Shown here one piece after another: positions 21,991 to 34,050 of a stretch of 64,000 bases of DNA; the first letter of the stretch is position 1; each line of letters starts with the position of its first letter. A model generated the notes under the pieces. That model worked only from the letters and a program-made list of their open reading frames with translations, did not search any database and was not told the origin of the DNA. The translations under genes and the position numbers were made by a program. Source of the stretch: Cenococcum geophilum 1.58 (taxonomy: Eukaryota > Ascomycota > Dothideomycetes > Gloniales > Gloniaceae); assembly GCA_001692895.1 (NCBI GenBank), contig KV748237.1, positions 248,001 to 312,000 of the forward strand, given 5' to 3'.

Positions 21991-22914
21991 TCTCTTAGGG
22001 CAGCTTAATATATACTAGTAACTATATCCTAGTAGTTTATAAGCCCCTAAACTAGGGGTTTATAGTTTCTTAGTAAGATACTAAGTTATAAGCAACTACT
22101 AGGGAATGAGAAAACGGTAGAAACCTATAAGAAATGAGAAATCCTAACGCCTATCCCTATCCTTTTATAGTTTATTTCTATCCTTTTGCTTACTAATATC
22201 TCTTTACTAGGAGCTTAATAGGAGTTACCTCCCTCTATAGATCCTGCTATTATTAGCCACTTTCTAGTAGCTATTTCTGTCCTACTTAGAAATAGAAAAA
22301 GCGCCTCTCTTCCTTTTTATATACAAAATAGCTTCTTTAGAGAGAGAGAAGAGCCTAGTTTCTTTTGCATTTCTCTTCTTTCTTCTCTATATAGGTTGCA
22401 GTCTAGTAATAAATGCCTAGGAGTTTATAGTACTCTATATTCCCTAAAGTATCTACTATCTTCGTCCTCCCTCCCTATTACCTTAGAGAAGGATTTAAAA
22501 TAGCCTTTTCCTAGCTTTAGCTAGAAGAAAGCTAATTGTAGCCTTTTAGGATATTTATCCTTAGGGGCTTTAAGAGAAAAGGAATGGCTTCCTTTACAGA
22601 TCCTAGTATAGTGTTTTCCTTTATTCTTATTCTGCTGCTAGTTATTTTTCCACTGTTCTAGTATCTTTTCTTTTGCTGCTCTCCCTATATAGGCTAGGGA
22701 GGTATAAAAAAATATATAGTTTTCTTCTAAAGAGGCCCTTTTTAGCTAGCTTATTTATTATTTCGTTCCTATAGATTTCTAGGTGGCTAGAAACCCAGTA
22801 AAAGTTAATAGAAATCCCCTTACTAGCTAAATAGGCAGGTAGTTATATATTAGCTAGTAATATAGTAGAGTTTAACATACCTACTTATCTAGGCCTCTAC
22901 CTCAGTTTTCTAGT
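21990..22914 (-). pseudogene. Tad1-like LINE C-terminal RNase H relic
   Basis: The minus strand reads YLASKGISINFYWVSSHLEI (about 22860-22765), the RNase H W-V-x-x-H block. NEIINKLAKKG follows (about 22765-22725), then PRHLLLDC (about 22420-22395), the HLLL-type C-terminal Cys/His segment. KLGSSLSLKKLFCI and FLFLSRTEIATRKWL close it near 22350-22260. This is the C-terminal layout of ascomycete Tad1 LINE ORF2. Copy B interrupts it at 22915-22919; the upstream LINE portion should resume after 30755 but is not convincingly readable there. The 3' untranslated part is not defined. Confidence 0.75.
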
Positions 22915-22919
22915 ACTTT

Positions 22920-23342
22920 TGTTACGGACGCTTTAAGTACAATATTACGACTACTTAGAGAAGAGTTAGAAGAAGCTAGTTAGTTAATATAAGTACGGTC
23001 TAAGATGGAGCCGATAGAGCTATATAANAAGGAATAGTAACTAAGGTTATATAACGTTGTACGTAGTATACGTAGTGTATAAAGGGAATATACGTATAAC
23101 ACGTATAACACATATATTATATATAAGAAGGATTTTATAGAAGTACGGTTATGTATTTAAGGACCCTTAATCCCTACCTAGATAGTTCCTTTTTTGTAGT
23201 AATTCTCAGAATACAATTAGAGTTAATCTATTAGGCAACCACTCTACCAGTTATTATTACATTGTTAACTTTAATTTACATTACCTATATACCTAGCCCA
23301 TTAACAAGCCTACCGTAGTATCTGCTACAAGGTTCTATTATA
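22920..23342 (+). repeat. 5' LTR of chromovirus copy B
   Basis: 423 bp starting tgttacggacgctttaag (the least altered LTR start among the plus-strand copies) and ending ggttctattata. The duplication acttt precedes it. Confidence 0.9.
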
Positions 23343-23387
23343 TAATCACTACCTAGTTACGGTATTAAATATAGAAAGTTAAATAAT

Positions 23388-26300
23388 ATGTCACCAAAAG
23401 CAGCTACTATAACGCTATTGACGGCGGCAACTACTTTAAGGTTAGGTAACGACACTAGTATAGCAAACACTAACTTATAGCAACCTATAACAGTTAGACA
23501 ATTATAAGAGATAGTTAACTAGCTAATAAAAAATAATATAACGTTAGAAAATAGGATTAATAGGATAAGAGCAGTAAAGATTAAGTTATTATTAATTAAA
23601 AGATATTCGGGAGAGAGGTTAAAACTTAAAGGATTCCTTATATAAATGCACTTTAAGGTTACGTAAAAAGAAGCAAAGCTATTAATACCTATAGATTAAA
23701 TAGCGTATATAGGACTATTCCTATTAGGAAGAGTACTTAAGTAGTTTAAGCCTTACCTTACGGAAATATAGGCGAATAGAATAACAACTACTAATTAAGA
23801 AGTACGGTTTATATTTATAAGCTAGAAAGGGTTTACAGAGCGATTTATATAAATATTTGGAGACCTAAAGGCGGTAACTATAGCGGAAAGAAAACTCTAA
23901 GATATTATGTAATAAACCTTAGCAATTAAGTATATAACGCAGTTCCAGACATTAGCGATATAAGTTAAGTAGAATAATAAGGCGCTTATGGCATAGTATA
24001 AGTAAGGACTTAAGGCTAAAGTCTAGGACGTAATTATCCTAATAGAAGATGCGGAAACCCTAAGGGAACTAATAAATTAGGCAATTAAGATTAGTAATTA
24101 GATCTACTAAAGGGAGCAGGCTAAAAGAGGCTAGGATAGAGTTCTATAGTTATATAAGGCGTAAAGTACGTAATAACTAAAGCTAAGTTAAAAACTATAA
24201 TATAGCGCAGAGCTAATAGACCTAAGTAGTACTAAAGAATTTAAAAGATAAAATAGGAAATTATAGAATCCTAGAGGGTAAGGATTAAGTAATTAAAGAC
24301 CTAAGGAGTAGAGGCCGAATTAGGGATCTTAGCAGTAGAAGACGTTTAGGCGGACTTTATAGTAAAAAAATAGTTTAAAAAGGGAGCTTATATAAATTAT
24401 AGGAAATAAGGTTATTACGCTAGAGACTATAGAAGTAGTTAGAATTACTATATAGTAAAGGGGATAAGACTAGTAGACAATATATACGTATAGAGGGATA
24501 ATAATATACTGCGAGGAACAAAAGAATGTTTAATTAAAAGTTTTACGTTTTGTTATAATAACATATACTAAATTTATAAGGACGCTAAGTATAGCGCAAG
24601 CTATTAGCTATAGGAGCTATACTTAGCAGAATATAAAGGAACTAACAAACTAGTTCGCAGATCGGATATTAAGGACAATAAATTCGACATAGGCGAAACA
24701 TTTTATAATAATAAGGCGATAAAGGCGGTTTACTAGGAATATATAAACCTTAGAAATGTTATATAAGAGGTAAAAGATAATTTTACTACAGAATAGAGAA
24801 TATTAGTAGGGATTAAGACCCTACTAGACACGATATTTATTGCTTCGCGAAATGCAAGAGAAGTAGGGTAGCGAACTACTTCGGTATTTAATAAAGGTAA
24901 AAGGCTAAAAGCTTAAGATTCTTAAGATAAGATGCGAGATAACTAAGATTCTTAAGATAAAATAAGGTAAGCTTAAGGACCTATAATAGACGATAACCGA
25001 TAGAGTAGAGTAATAGCTTAGTTTAGTAATATATAAATAAGCTTGGGATAAAGTTTCCCATAGGTATAAGACTCTTAAGACGAGATAAGTAAGATTTAAA
25101 ACTCTTAAAATAAGATAAGAATACTAAGTAAGCCTAGTTAAACTAAGGCTAGAGTAAAGCTTAAGATAGGAGTAAGCTTAGGACTAAGAATCTTATAGGA
25201 CTAAGATTTTAGCAATAAAATAAGGACTATTAAAGAAATTATAAGTAAACCTTAGTAATAGGATTAAAATATTAATACCAAGATTAAAAAGTAAGAAATT
25301 TTTAAGGATCTATCTATAAGATGTAAACCAAAAGAAACTATATAAGAATTTAGATAGAGAATTATCGTATAGTAAGAACTGAAACTAGATAAGAGATCTA
25401 GTATATTAGGTTATATAAGGGACAGAGTACTAGTATAAAGAATTACTAATAGGCCTAGGGTAGGTATACTAAGAGCTAAGTAGCTTATTAAACTGGAAAA
25501 TGAAGAGGATCTAGAGATCCTTATTAGATTTAAAAAACAATATATAAAAGGCTGTTACGATATAGTAATAAGAAGATACTTCCTTACGGACAAGCTATAT
25601 ACACTTTAATAGCTATACTAAAAGTAGTATAGGCAGCGACACAACGATAAGTGGGAAAATTTCTATATATAGTTAGATAAAAAAGTTATCTAAAACCACC
25701 CGATTATAAAGAAGGCTATAACTTATATTAAAGGAGCCTTAATTATAATATTAAAGGATCTAGAGGAATAATTAAAGGACTAAAGAAGCGAAAGGCGTAT
25801 CTTAGTACTTACGAATAAAGTTATAACGTTTAGATTAACATAATAAAGGTTTAAACTTAAAGATAAAAATAAGTTAAGAGTTAACCTAAAGCACCTAGCA
25901 TACTATACGCTATTATGGATTATATATATGGATAATATATATAAGATATATAAAAATCCAAAGGAAAAGAATTGGAAATACCCTATAAGGATATATTAGG
26001 CGCTAGTATAAAAATACTAAGTATATATACGGCTAGTATCTAATAAAAGTTTAGGAGTTAGAAGACTTAATACTTTAACTAGAAAGATTCCTTACGGAAG
26101 AATTCTTAAACGGACAATAGTAGTAGAAATGCCTAGAGAATATGTATTTATAGTATATAGAAGATAAAAAGCGAACTAGGCATTAGCTAAAGAGCGAGCC
26201 AAGTATATAAGAATTAAGTAGCTAATAGTTAGGAAAAGTAAAGGCCTATAAAACTAAAGGGAGCTAGTAGTAGAGCCTTAAACCCTTAAAGGAATTTAAA

Positions 26301-26390
26301 GACAACACTTAAATTTATAAGTTAAATAGTAAGATTAGCAGTTTAAAGCAGTAATAGATAGTAAAGTAACGCGAAACTATATTTTACTAG
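23388..26390 (+). pseudogene. chromovirus copy B ORF1 (Gag plus extension)
   Basis: Starts MSPKAATITLLTAATTL at 23388 and follows copy A throughout. Its Gag core is around 23620-23790, with a destroyed CCHC at about 24400-24440. The extension carries more DSQDEIR-type heptads than copy A, in two pairs near 24915-24965 and 25066-25125. Nonsense codons match RIP. It serves as a second independent witness that the long ORF1 is the native organisation. Confidence 0.82.
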
Positions 26391-29300
26391 TAGCAGTTAA
26401 GAGAATAGGATTACCTTATAGATAAAAGGAGTAACNTTACCTATTAGTTATAATTTTAGGAGATCTAATAGCCTATAAAGGAGGGATTATTAACCTTAAA
26501 ATAGGACCTATTTAAATAACCATTAAAGGAAAACAAATTAAGATATTCTTTAATATCCTACCATTAGGACGGGATAAGGTAGTATTAAGGATGCCTTAAT
26601 TATAAAAATATAATCTAAAGATTAATTAGATTATAGGTTAAGTTAATATTAAAGATACTTAACGCTATAAAGTATAATAGTAAACTAAGTTAATATAGTA
26701 CTACGTTAGAGTAATATATAAGGAGATTAAGCGAGGCTTAAGTTATATACTAAAGAGATACTATAAATATAGCAAAAAGTTATAGAGCCTAGAAAGTAAA
26801 AAGCTAGTAGATTATATAGTATAGGACTATAAGATAGAGTTAGAACTAGGAATAAGTCTAAGGTTCTTTCTAACCTATAAGCTTACTAAAGAAGAGTCTA
26901 AAGCACTTAAAGAGTTTGTCTAAGAAAACTTATAAAAGGGATATATTAGACTATTATAGTTATTCGTAGGTTATCTAGTACTATTTATACTAAAGAAGAA
27001 TAGCAAGCTAAGGCTGTGTATTAACTATAGGTAGTTAAACAGCATTACTAAAAAGGATAGGTATCCTTTACCCTTAATTAGTAAAATCTAAGATAGAATA
27101 GGCAATGTATAAATCTTTATAAAGATAGATCTAAGATAGGCGTACTATTAGATTAGGATTAAGGAAGGCGATAAATAAAAGGCAGCCTTTAGGTTAAAGG
27201 AAGGACTATATAAACTATTAGTTATATAATTTGGGCTTATAAACGTACTAGTAATATTCCAAAAGCGTATTAACAATATATTAGGAAAGCACTTAGATAA
27301 ATTTATTATGGTATACCTTAACGATATTATTATCTACTTAATAACTAAGGAAGAATATAGGGAATACGTTAAATAGGTCTTAAAGAGACTATAAAAAGAA
27401 TAGATGCTAGTAGTAATTAAAAAATATATGTTCTTTATAAGGAAGACCGATTTTGTTAAATTTATTATTAAACTAGGCCAACTTAGCATAGATCTAAAAA
27501 AGATTAAGGCTATAGTAAATTGGTAAAAACTAAAGAACGTTATATAATTAAAATCGTTTTTAGGGGTTTATAACTACTATAGAAGGTTTATAGCGTAATA
27601 GTTAAAGGATATTAAACTATTTACGCGGTTAATAAAGAAAGAAAAACTATAGGTATAGGGAAAGGAATAATAGGAATTATTTAAAAAAGTTAAAAAGTTG
27701 TTTACCTAGGAGCTAGTTCTTAAGATCTATTAACTAGAACTAGAAACGGTTATAGAAACAGATATATTAGACTTTATACTAGGGGTATACTTTATATAGA
27801 AATATTAAAATAGATATCACCTAGTAGTATATTATAGTTAAAAGATAACACCACTGGAGTTAAACTATAACATCTATAATAAGAAGTTATTAGGTATAGT
27901 TATAGCACTAAAGAAATAGAGAGCATTCTTGTAAGGTATTAAAAGACTATTTATAGTTAAGACGGACTATAAAAACCTAATAGGGTTCCTAACAATAAAG
28001 GAACTTAATTAAAGATAGGTTAGATAGGTAGAGATGCTTATAAAATACCATTTTAAGATTTAGTATACTAAAGGCACAGACAATATATAAGCAGACGCTC
28101 TAAGTTAAAAGGCTAAACTATAAAATAACAAAAAGCCATTAGGGGCTTTACTGCGAAAAAACATGGACAGATTAATTAGGTATAATTATCCGAAAATCGT
28201 AATAACTTAAGAGGATAATAAACTAGAAAGAATCTATAAGATATTAGAGAGCTTTTAGGCATAAAAGATCTTTAAAATATAGTTAAAAAAATAGCTAGAA
28301 TATTTAGAAAAAGAGATACTATATAAATATAGAGAAGTAAAGTATATCCTAAGAAGTATAGCGGAGCATTTTATAAAAGACTTCTATAAGGGAATAACTT
28401 AAGGATATAATAGAGCCACGGGCTTAGTGTTAAGACTCTAAGAGGAGTATATTATTAATAAAATTTGGGGCTTAGCGTAAAGGGTTATAAAGGAATATCT
28501 AAATTGTTAAAGAAATAAATTAATAAGGTATAAGCTATACGGAAGGCTATAACCTATTAAAATACTAGAAAGACTATAGGGGGTTATATTATAGGACTTT
28601 ATCGTTAAGATATTAAAGTTAAGAGATCCTATTACTGGATAAGATTATAATATAATCTTAGTAATAGTAGACAAGCTTATAAAGTGGGGATACTTTATAG
28701 CATGCATAGAAGAAATATTAGTAGAAGATGTCACTAGAATCTATATTAAAGAAGTATTTATAAGATATAGAGTACTAAGTAAAATTATATTAGATAGAGA
28801 TTTAAGATTTATAGCAGCATTCTAGGAGGTATTCTTAGCGGAGTAAGGAGTTAGAGTAGTAACTTTTACTATATATTATTTATAGACAGACGGTTAAACG
28901 GAAAGACTAAATTAGACGCTAAAATAGTATCTAAGGTATTATATTAATTATATATAGAATAATTAGGTATTGCTATTACTAGTTATATAGTTTATATATA
29001 ATATAATACCTTAAGAAGGAATAGGCATATTACTATTTAAGGCAAATTATAGATATAAGCTAAGAATATTGTTATTACTATAATAAGTAAAGAAAATAAG
29101 TAGTATAGCTAAAGAAAGAATAAAGACGTTAATAAATCTTTATATAGACCTTATAGAATTAGTAAAGAAAGTATAAGAGAGAATAAAAAAGTACTATAAT
29201 ATTAAGAGATCTAAGGGACTAGATCTTAAGGAGGGAGATAAAGTATAGCTACTATATAGAAATTTTAAGAGTTAACGACTAAGTAAAAAGTTAGACTATG

Positions 29301-29650
29301 TTAAACTAAGACCTTTTAAAATTATATAAAGGATTTTACTAGTTATATTTAAGTTAAACCTACTAGCTAAAATAAAGATCTACCCTATATAGTATATTAT
29401 AATACTAGAGCTAGTATATAGGAATATTAAGCTACTAGTTTATAAAGCAGACATATATAGAGGATAAGAAGAAAATAAATAGTAAGTTTTAAAGATCGTT
29501 AGTTATAAGGACGTTAATAATAAAATATAGTATAAGGTTAAGTGGATAGGCTATACTAAGACTACCTAGAAGCTACTATAGAATTTAAAGAATGCTATAA
29601 GAAAGGTATAGGAGTATTAGAAGAAATTAGGTTAGGTAATATTAATAAAG
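26300..29650 (+). pseudogene. chromovirus copy B Pol
   Basis: Protease is seen as VIDSKVTRNYI at about 26350 (DSGAT with RIP changes). RT reads LCINYR and SITKKDRYPLPLI near 27010-27080, with the catalytic box VYLNDIIIYL near 27312. The integrase core includes QDFIVKILKL near 28600, and the chromodomain YKDVNNKIQYKVKWIGY near 29510-29560. Same order and frame relation as copy A. Confidence 0.87.
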
Positions 29651-30331
29651 AAGGATTATTAAAAAATAAGTTGCCTAAGGGGGACCTAAGAAGAGCAGTT
29701 ACCGAATTACTTAGATTTATTTCCTTCTCTATTAAAAAAGAATCCGTTTTTTTATTGCTAAGTTTCTACTCCTTAAAACGGACCTTCTTATAAACCTTTT
29801 TAAGACGGAGTAACCGAGCGGACGCCGCGATATGGGCTTTAAGGGCCTTCTACTCCACATTATAAGAATATTCTAACTTAGTAAGAGCTTAAGTTAGTTT
29901 ACTATTTAGCTATATAGCAGCAGATTAAATATAAGACCCTAGGATAAGTTAACTAGGGAACTAAACGACTATTAAGGATAATAAGTCGCGTATATTTAAT
30001 ATTAGAGACGGAGTAAACGTTATAAAACAAATAAATATTCGCTTTAGTGCACTTTAAGTAAGAGGACGGTTATTATAAAGATAGGTTTGCTAATATAATA
30101 TAAACTAACCCCTCTTTTAAATAATAAGAATATAAAGATAGTATAATCTTACTAAGAGATAATATCGCAGTAATAGTATAAGCACGACGTTGCGCTTGCG
30201 AAGAAGAGAATTGCTTTAGGTATAATAAGTAATAATATTAACCAAATTAATTCGACGGATATTATACCTCTAGTAAACAACTTAGAGATATTAGGAATCT
30301 TTAAGGACAAAAATAAAGAAAAGGGAGATAG

Positions 30332-30754
30332 TGTTATAGACGCTTTAAGTATAATATTACAACTACTTAGAAAAGAGTTAGAAGAAGCTAGTTAGTTAAT
30401 ATAAGCACGGTTTAGGATAGAGCCGATAGAGCTATATAATGAGGAATAGTAACTAAGGTTATATAACGTTATATATAGTATATATAGTATATAAAGGGAA
30501 CGTACGTATAATATATATAATACGTATATTATATATAAGAAGGATTTTATAGGAGTATAGTTATATATTTAAGGACCCTTAGTCCCTACCTAAATAGTTC
30601 CTTCCTTATAGTAATTCTTAGAATATAATTAGAGTTAATCTATTAGGCAACTACTTTACTAGTTATTATTACGTTGTTAACTTTAATTTATATTACCTAT
30701 ACACCTAGCCTATTAACAAGCCTACCGTAGTATCCGCTATAAGGTTCCGTTATA
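30332..30754 (+). repeat. 3' LTR of chromovirus copy B
   Basis: 423 bp starting tgttatagacgctttaag after the purine tract aaagggagatag, ending ggttccgttata and followed by acttt at 30755-30759. Confidence 0.92.
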
Positions 30755-30759
30755 ACTTT

Positions 30760-31840
30760 AGTCCTAGTCTATAAGTAGTTAGCTACTACTACCTAACACG
30801 GGGATTCTTACTAGTTCTTTTAGATATCTTATAACGGGATTAGCCCGAGTACTAGTCCGCCCCCCTACGGTCTATATAAAAGTTTTCTCCTAAAGTTAGT
30901 ACGCTTTTGCACGGCTTAGGAGCCTTTTATAGCCTCTAGTTTTACGCTTCTCTTTATTATTTCCGCCAGCGCGGGTATAAGCTGCTATTTGTAGGGGTCG
31001 TAACTCCCGTTTTACGCGCCTACTGGCGTAGTCCTATAAGGGTGTTATGGCTGCATCCTATAATATAGCTAGGTATACCTTCTACGGTTAAGGCCTAGCT
31101 AAATCCTCTCCCGCCTAAGTAACTCCTATTTGCTCCTTAAGCGTACCTCACTAGCATACTGCCCTAGTAAGTAGCCGTACTGCCCTAGCGAGTAGCCGTA
31201 CTACCCTAGTAAGTAGTCCTATCTATTAATACACTAATACGCGCATCCATTCTCTTAAGCTATATAGTAGTCTCTCTGGCTAGGACGTAATCCTACCTAT
31301 TTACTAGGTGCACTAAGGGTTAGAGCCTAGCTAAGGGGTAAGGTCCCTAAAACTAGCAGTAGCTATTACGTATTACGCCCCGCGGGAGGTTCCCGTTTCG
31401 CATTACCTATAAAAGTCTCCTTATAATAGGCTGACTATATTTTATAGAACGGGTTATAGACTAGGTCCCTGCTAGGCAACCTACCTTACCCTATTCTACT
31501 AACTAAGCTTATATCTCCCCTTTTTATAGGCTAGCCTATATCTCTAACTATTAAGTCCTTATATAACTAGCCTATGTTTCCTTAGAGCCTCCCCCATATA
31601 TAAATGCGTAGGTTGCGTATACTACGCCTATTAAGACCCTCTTATAAGTCGCCTGGTCGCTATAGGGCCGTTAAAGCTAGCCTATATTTCCGCTGCCTAG
31701 AGCTTTGCCCGTGTTTCTACCAAGTATATAGCTCGGCCAGTGTTGCTAAAAGCTCCGTTAGTGCCCACTAAGGCATTAAAACCTCGGCTAGTGTTAATAT
31801 TTTAACTCTAATACAGCTTCACTTAGTATATAATTAAACT
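30760..31840. other. moderately GC-rich decayed stretch with tandem repeat
   Basis: Less AT-rich than the surroundings. It should continue the LINE interrupted by copy B, but I could not read RT or the RNase H N-terminus here. A 21-bp tandem repeat lies at 31158-31220. A segment at about 31624-31660 (cgcctattaagaccctctt) is nearly identical to 46021-46057 in the GC-rich island, so both belong to one repeat family of unknown type. Confidence 0.45.
31158..31220. repeat. 21-bp tandem repeat, three copies
   Basis: Three adjacent 21-bp units containing ctgccctagtaagtagcc, at 31158-31178, 31179-31199 and 31200-31220, differing at a few C/T or G/A positions. Confidence 0.85.
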
Positions 31841-31968
31841 CTTATCGCATTACGTTTAGAGTTGATAACGCAATTATATTTCGATTATAATGTTATTATA
31901 GCCGTTTTTAAGCTTTAATTAAATACTTCCTACTATCTAACACGATTTTAAAAGAGCTTGGTAATAAT

Positions 31969-34050
31969 ATGGATAAGGTAAGTTTTGGGAGGTTATATTA
32001 AGGATCTAATATGGCTATAGAGCCTAGAGAACTAGCAATCTAAAGTAGGAAAGGTATTTATTAATATTCTATCCCTATTATTATCGTAATCTAACCTAAC
32101 TATATTAGTTGCTGCCGAATCCCTTTTAGCCTCCAGAGAATGACTGTGATAACTCCTATATAAGCAGCGCAGGTATATATTTAGGTTATATCTATAATCT
32201 AATATAGAATAGACACCACTCAATAGTCTAAACACGTAATTTTGTAATAAGGTAAAGTGACTTCTAGTGGTTATAAGAAGGATCTAATTAGGATATAAAC
32301 CGAGAATTTTCTGCAAAATAGGAAGGTAAATGCTTTTACTAGGATGGAGGTCGCAGAAGATATAAGTTATATTTTAGATAAAACTACGTTATATTTATAA
32401 TCTAACCTTAATAGATTATTAACGAAGTCCTTAGTAGCCCTAGCGGCTCTATGCAAGATCTAGACACTACTATAATGGCTATGCATAGCACTTTAGCGAA
32501 TAGGGCAGTAGCTTCTAGGCCATATTCTAATCCAGACTTAGATAGTAGTAAGGACGAGGGTTCTGGCACTTATAATGCTGCTCTTTAGCTAAATATTATA
32601 AAGAGGCGCATTTCTGGTGCCTCCGCTTAATATACTAAGGCATAGTACCTTAGACTTAATAAGCGCCCTAGGTAGATTCCGTTTTTTTATATTAAGGTAA
32701 TATCTAGTATATATCTAGCTTATATCTAAAATATAACCTAAATATAGCCCCGGGGTAAACATTTCCTTATCTATATTCTGCTAGAGGAGATTTTCTATAG
32801 ATAGGATTATGCTATTAGAAAGACTGTAAGTTATAAGTACTATATGTCCTTGTTATATTTTAGATCTAACTATAATAGGATCTAAATACCGAGCATACTG
32901 TTTGCGCTTAAGAAAAAAAATTGTAAATAGTCGTGGAGGATTAATTAAGCATATTAAGTCGCATTTTCCAGTAAGATCCTAAATGTGTCTATATTATAAC
33001 CTCCTTCTAACCTTAAAATATAGAAAGGTGGAGGCTATATAATTAGGAGTGTAAAGTATAAAGGTTGAAAAGAACTAGAATTAGATAATTTGGATAGTAT
33101 GTTTATCTATATATCTATATTATATCCTAGATCTAACTTATCTTAACGGCTTAGAAGATACTTTATAGAGCTATTTATATAAAGGAGGAACTGCAGGTTA
33201 TATGCCTTATTAGTAAAGTAGTAAGAAAGGCTAGAATATATTATAATGGTCTATACTAATATTCTTCTATTTAGGATATATTGCTAATATATTTTAGCCC
33301 CCCTAGCTAAAAATATACCCTTAATAGCTAAAGGTCGTAGAAAACGCAAAGCAACTTTAGCAGATCTAGGTATGTTATTACTTATAATCTTATTATATTA
33401 TAGATCTAACCGGACTATATAGAGGAGCCAGTTAAGCAGATGCGTATTATATTCTATTTTAGAATTCTATTAACCTCTAAGGGCAAGGTAAGTTTAGGCA
33501 GTTATAATTACTATATAACTATAATCTAACTTTAATCTAACTTTAATATAGCCTAATCGCGTCGCGATATTTAAGGTTATTAGCAAGCCTAAGAATTAGA
33601 AATATTCTTTATATAGGACTAGTAGCAAGAGTAAGTTTACTAGTTATATTTCTGTTATATCTTAGATCTAACGTAAATAGTATACTTATCTAACTGGGGT
33701 ATATATATCTAGTTTAACAAGGTATACTTATAGTTTTTAATTATATTACTAATATATCTATAATCTAATTATAAATAGAACTTTGTTTTACCTAATATAG
33801 CGCTGCCGGAGGTTATAGATGACTTTAATAATAGGGAGTCATTTAATGCTGAGGAGGACTACGCCGTGTGGGTTAAATAGGTTAAGGTGTTTATGCATCT
33901 TAGATATATACTAATTATATCCTAGTTATATTATGGACACTATAAAGTATTATGCGCGGGCTATAGAATATTACGCGGAGTATAGGCATAGCGCAGAGAA
34001 TTTAGGTTAGGCTTTCTCTTGGATATTATAATGTTACTCTATCTAGGTAA
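31969..34050 (+). pseudogene. intron-rich decayed gene of unknown function
   Basis: A chain of short plus-strand frames is joined by fungal-type introns of about 39-80 bp. Clear introns are 31978-32020, 32054-32108, 32173-32212, 32252-32291, 32697-32747, 32826-32878, 33097-33154, 33370-33422, 33488-33551, 33631-33680, 33699-33778, 33887-33925 and 34006-34046. Each starts GT(A/T/G) and ends AG; most carry an (a/g)atctaac-like branch site near the 3' end. The longest exon, 32415-32696, reads 94 codons broken only by TAA/TAG (GSMQDLDTTIMAMHSTLANR). Later exons read ADLEEPVKQMRIIFYFRILL across the 33370 intron and LPEVIDDFNNRESFNAEEDY (33791-33850). A possible start is ATG 31969. Exon phases are not all reconciled, so some boundaries are wrong or indels exist. 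I recognise no domain; a transposon-borne gene is possible. Confidence 0.6.

Larger units (their letters stand above)
22920..30754 (+). mobile_element. chromovirus copy B, full-length with target-site duplication
   Basis: 7.8-kb copy of the same chromovirus as copy A, with ACTTT duplicated at 22915-22919 and 30755-30759. LTRs are at 22920-23342 and 30332-30754. ORF1 starts at ATG 23388; the CCHC region is at about 24397-24440 (first Cys codons changed to Tyr). Protease lies at about 26345-26380, the RT catalytic box at about 27312-27340, and the chromodomain at about 29490-29640. It is inserted in a Tad1-like LINE RNase H. One ambiguous base each near 23028 and 26437. Confidence 0.95.
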
